7,654 nucleotides of DNA, taken from assembly GCA_024763575.1 (NCBI GenBank), contig JANTFF010000024.1, forward strand, positions 1 to 7,654, read 5' to 3'. A program made the translations under genes and the position numbers. The DNA comes from Sulfurovum sp. GTDB taxonomy: Bacteria > Campylobacterota > Campylobacteria > Campylobacterales > Sulfurovaceae. Below, one piece after another: positions 6,132 through 7,654 of the stretch; the stretch's first letter is position 1, and the number at the start of each line of letters is the position of its first letter. The notes beneath the pieces are model-generated. The model made no database searches. It had not been told where the DNA came from and was given only the letters and a program-made list of their open reading frames with translations.

Positions 6132-6875
6132 ATGAAATATAAATCAATATTTGTCTCGGACATCCATTTAGGCACAAAATTTTCACAAGCTGATAGATTT
6201 TTAGATTTTATAAAACATAATGAGTCTGAAAATCTTTACCTCGTTGGTGATATCATTGATGGGTGGGCAATCAAAAGAAAGTTTCGTTGGGAACAGTCTC
6301 ACTCCGATGTTATTCAAAAGATTCTTAGAAAAGCTCGTAAGGGAACTAATATTTATTTTATTACAGGTAACCATGATGAGTTTTTACGACCTTTTATCCC
6401 TATCCTTTTAGGAGATAGTTTAACTATTTTAAATGAAGCCCAATATTATGGAGCAGATGGTAAACGCTACTATGTAACCCATGGAGATTTTTTTGATTCA
6501 ATAACTTTAACAAAAAAATGGTTGGCTGTTTTAGGCGATATTGGTTATGATTTACTTTTAAACTTAAATCAAACTGTTAATTTTATTAGAAAACAGTTTG
6601 GATTTTATCGTTACTGGTCACTCTCTAAATATGTCAAAGACAATGTCAAACAATCTGTAAGTTTTATTACTGATTTTGAAACCATATTAGCAGAACATGC
6701 CAAAAATCAAAAATATGATGGTATTATATGTGGACATATCCACAAAGCAGAGATGAAAGATATAGATGGCATAGCATATAAAAACTCTGGTGATTGGGTT
6801 GAATCATGTACAGCTTTGGTTGAGACCTTTGATGGGGAGTGGAAAATTATTGATTGGTTAAAAAATGAAGATTAG
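6132..6875 (+). CDS. COG2908 calcineurin-like metallophosphoesterase, LpxH/LpxH2-type
   Basis: This 247-residue cytoplasmic or peripheral membrane protein belongs to the metallophosphoesterase family that includes UDP-2,3-diacylglucosamine diphosphatase (LpxH, lipid A synthesis). The dinuclear metal ligands are complete: D10 and H12 (SDIHLG), D40 (VGDIID), N80 and H81 (GNHDEF), H117 (THGD), H202 and H204 (GHIHKAEM). Residues 124-170 form a largely hydrophobic and aromatic helical insertion, like the lid that holds acyl chains in LpxH. The C-terminal part reads YKNSGDWVESCTALVE (216-231), which is typical of the LpxH2 branch and differs from the C terminus of E. coli LpxH. The exact substrate is therefore uncertain; another lipid pyrophosphate or phosphate is possible. 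No Shine-Dalgarno precedes the ATG. The 3' end overlaps the patatin gene by 11 bp. Confidence 0.85.
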   Translation: MKYKSIFVSDIHLGTKFSQADRFLDFIKHNESENLYLVGDIIDGWAIKRKFRWEQSHSDVIQKILRKARKGTNIYFITGNHDEFLRPFIPILLGDSLTILNEAQYYGADGKRYYVTHGDFFDSITLTKKWLAVLGDIGYDLLLNLNQTVNFIRKQFGFYRYWSLSKYVKDNVKQSVSFITDFETILAEHAKNQKYDGIICGHIHKAEMKDIDGIAYKNSGDWVESCTALVETFDGEWKIIDWLKNED

Positions 6876-7611
6876 TTTAGTATTATCTGGTGGTGCAGCA
6901 AGAGGTGCATTCCACTTGGGTGTGATAGAAGCATTACTTCAAAAAGGGATAGAGATAGAGGCAATATCTGGTAGTAGTATTGGTGCTATTATTGCAAGTA
7001 GTTTATCTGCTAATATTTCACCAAAAGAGCAACTTGAAATTTTTAAATCTAAAGCTTTTAGAAAATCATTTAAATTTAATAGTTTAAAAAAAGGTTTTCT
7101 AAAAATTGACCAAAAAAAATCTGTTCTAAAAGAGCTAATTCCTATTAAAAATATTGAAGATGGTAGAATCAAAGTACATATCACTACTATTGATTTAAAG
7201 CGTGGTGAAATAGTCCGTTTTAATCAAGGAGAGGCTATTACTCTGTGTATCGCCTCTTCTGCTGTCGTTCCTCTCTTTAAACCAATTTCCTATCAAAATT
7301 ATCAATTGGCAGATGGTGGTATTATGGATAACTTACCTGTATATCCAGTAAAGAAGTATAATTTTCCTATAGTTGCTGTAGATTTACATCCCCAAGAAGA
7401 TGGGTTTAAAAACTCTCTATGGGGTATTATAAAACGAACAATCTTTCTAATGTGGCGTGCTTCAGTTCAAGAGCAAATTAAAGAGTGTGACTATTATATT
7501 ATCAATGAAAAGTTAAAAAACTATAGCCTTTTTAGTTTTAAAAAGTTAGATGAGCTATTTCAGTTGGGCTATGAAACAGCACTAGAACATAAATTACTAC
7601 AATTTAATTAA
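6865..7611 (+). CDS. Patatin-like phospholipase (RssA-type)
   Basis: This 248-residue serine acyl hydrolase has all the catalytic elements of the patatin family. The glycine-rich oxyanion loop is GGAARGAFHLG (9-19), the nucleophile elbow is GSSIG (36-40) with S38 as the nucleophile, and the catalytic Asp is D150 in ADGGIMDNLPV. Together these form a Ser-Asp dyad. It lacks a signal peptide and a transmembrane helix. A hydrophobic, basic stretch at 185-199 (LWGIIKRTIFLMWRA) could touch the membrane. The family hydrolyses phospholipid or lysophospholipid acyl esters; the actual substrate is unknown. The ATG lies inside the end of the phosphoesterase gene, with no good Shine-Dalgarno, so translation probably depends on reinitiation after that gene. 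It is not an ExoU- or PlpD-like effector: there is no secretion domain or beta-barrel. The normal length and intact motifs suggest a functional gene. Confidence 0.9.
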   Translation: MKISLVLSGGAARGAFHLGVIEALLQKGIEIEAISGSSIGAIIASSLSANISPKEQLEIFKSKAFRKSFKFNSLKKGFLKIDQKKSVLKELIPIKNIEDGRIKVHITTIDLKRGEIVRFNQGEAITLCIASSAVVPLFKPISYQNYQLADGGIMDNLPVYPVKKYNFPIVAVDLHPQEDGFKNSLWGIIKRTIFLMWRASVQEQIKECDYYIINEKLKNYSLFSFKKLDELFQLGYETALEHKLLQFN

Positions 7612-7654
7612 TTAGCTCTTTATGTTTAGCAATAAACTCATTAAAACTCTCTTA
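7612..7654. other. Right-edge sequence with no supported gene
   Basis: The 43 bases after the patatin stop contain no terminator-like hairpin. A plus-strand ATG at 7622 stays open to the edge for 11 codons but has no ribosome binding site. On the minus strand one frame has an in-frame stop at 7652-7654 and another is open for 13 residues only. Too little sequence is present to call a gene on either strand. Confidence 0.5.

Noticed and set aside
7604..7651. Minus-strand C-terminus-like frame ESFNEFIAKHKELIN ending at 7604, as the tail of a convergent gene
   Set aside because: The residue mix looks protein-like, but the codon at 7652-7654 is TAA in the same frame, so the frame is closed within the window at 15 residues. 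Only a frameshift or sequence error at the edge would rescue it.
7622..7654. Plus-strand ATG with 11 open codons to the window edge (MFSNKLIKTLL)
   Set aside because: No Shine-Dalgarno is present upstream and the frame is too short to judge coding character; it may or may not be the start of a following gene.

Overview
The window looks like a chromosomal, housekeeping stretch from an AT-rich Gram-negative bacterium, most likely a member of Campylobacterota (formerly Epsilonproteobacteria). The strongest clue is a three-gene complex II of the non-classical type: a flavoprotein, an iron-sulfur protein and a cysteine-rich HdrB-like third subunit in place of heme-binding SdhC/SdhD. AGA-dominated arginine codons, isolated (extended) -10 promoter elements with no recognisable -35, and a lipid-A-type phosphoesterase all fit. 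I cannot name the genus from sequence alone.

Layout. Positions 1-201 hold no gene but contain a 12-bp perfect inverted repeat with 83 bp between its arms. From 3826 down to 202, on the minus strand, lies an sdhA-sdhB-sdhE operon. Its genes are separated by only 9-10 bp, and each upstream stop codon lies inside the next gene's Shine-Dalgarno sequence. A 137-bp divergent promoter region (3827-3963) separates this operon from plus-strand genes. These are thiL (thiamine-monophosphate kinase, TTG start), argG (argininosuccinate synthase, with its own extended -10), a COG2908 metallophosphoesterase of the LpxH2 type (possibly leaderless), and a patatin-like phospholipase that overlaps it by 11 bp. 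The last 43 bases hold no gene I can support.

How the genes work together. SdhABE should interconvert succinate and fumarate at the quinone pool. The SdhA here shows no twin-arginine signal, unlike the exported MfrA-type flavoproteins known from Wolinella and Campylobacter, so this enzyme probably faces the cytoplasm. ThiL completes thiamine diphosphate synthesis and ArgG supplies argininosuccinate; both look like independent housekeeping functions. The last two genes form a translationally coupled pair with a probable shared role in envelope lipid metabolism.

No clearly new multigene system is visible. The points most worth a second look are the fourth cysteine in the third cluster motif of SdhB, the missing Tat signal on SdhA, the LpxH2-type signature of the gene coupled to the patatin, the possible leaderless start of that pair, and the unexplained inverted repeat at the left edge.
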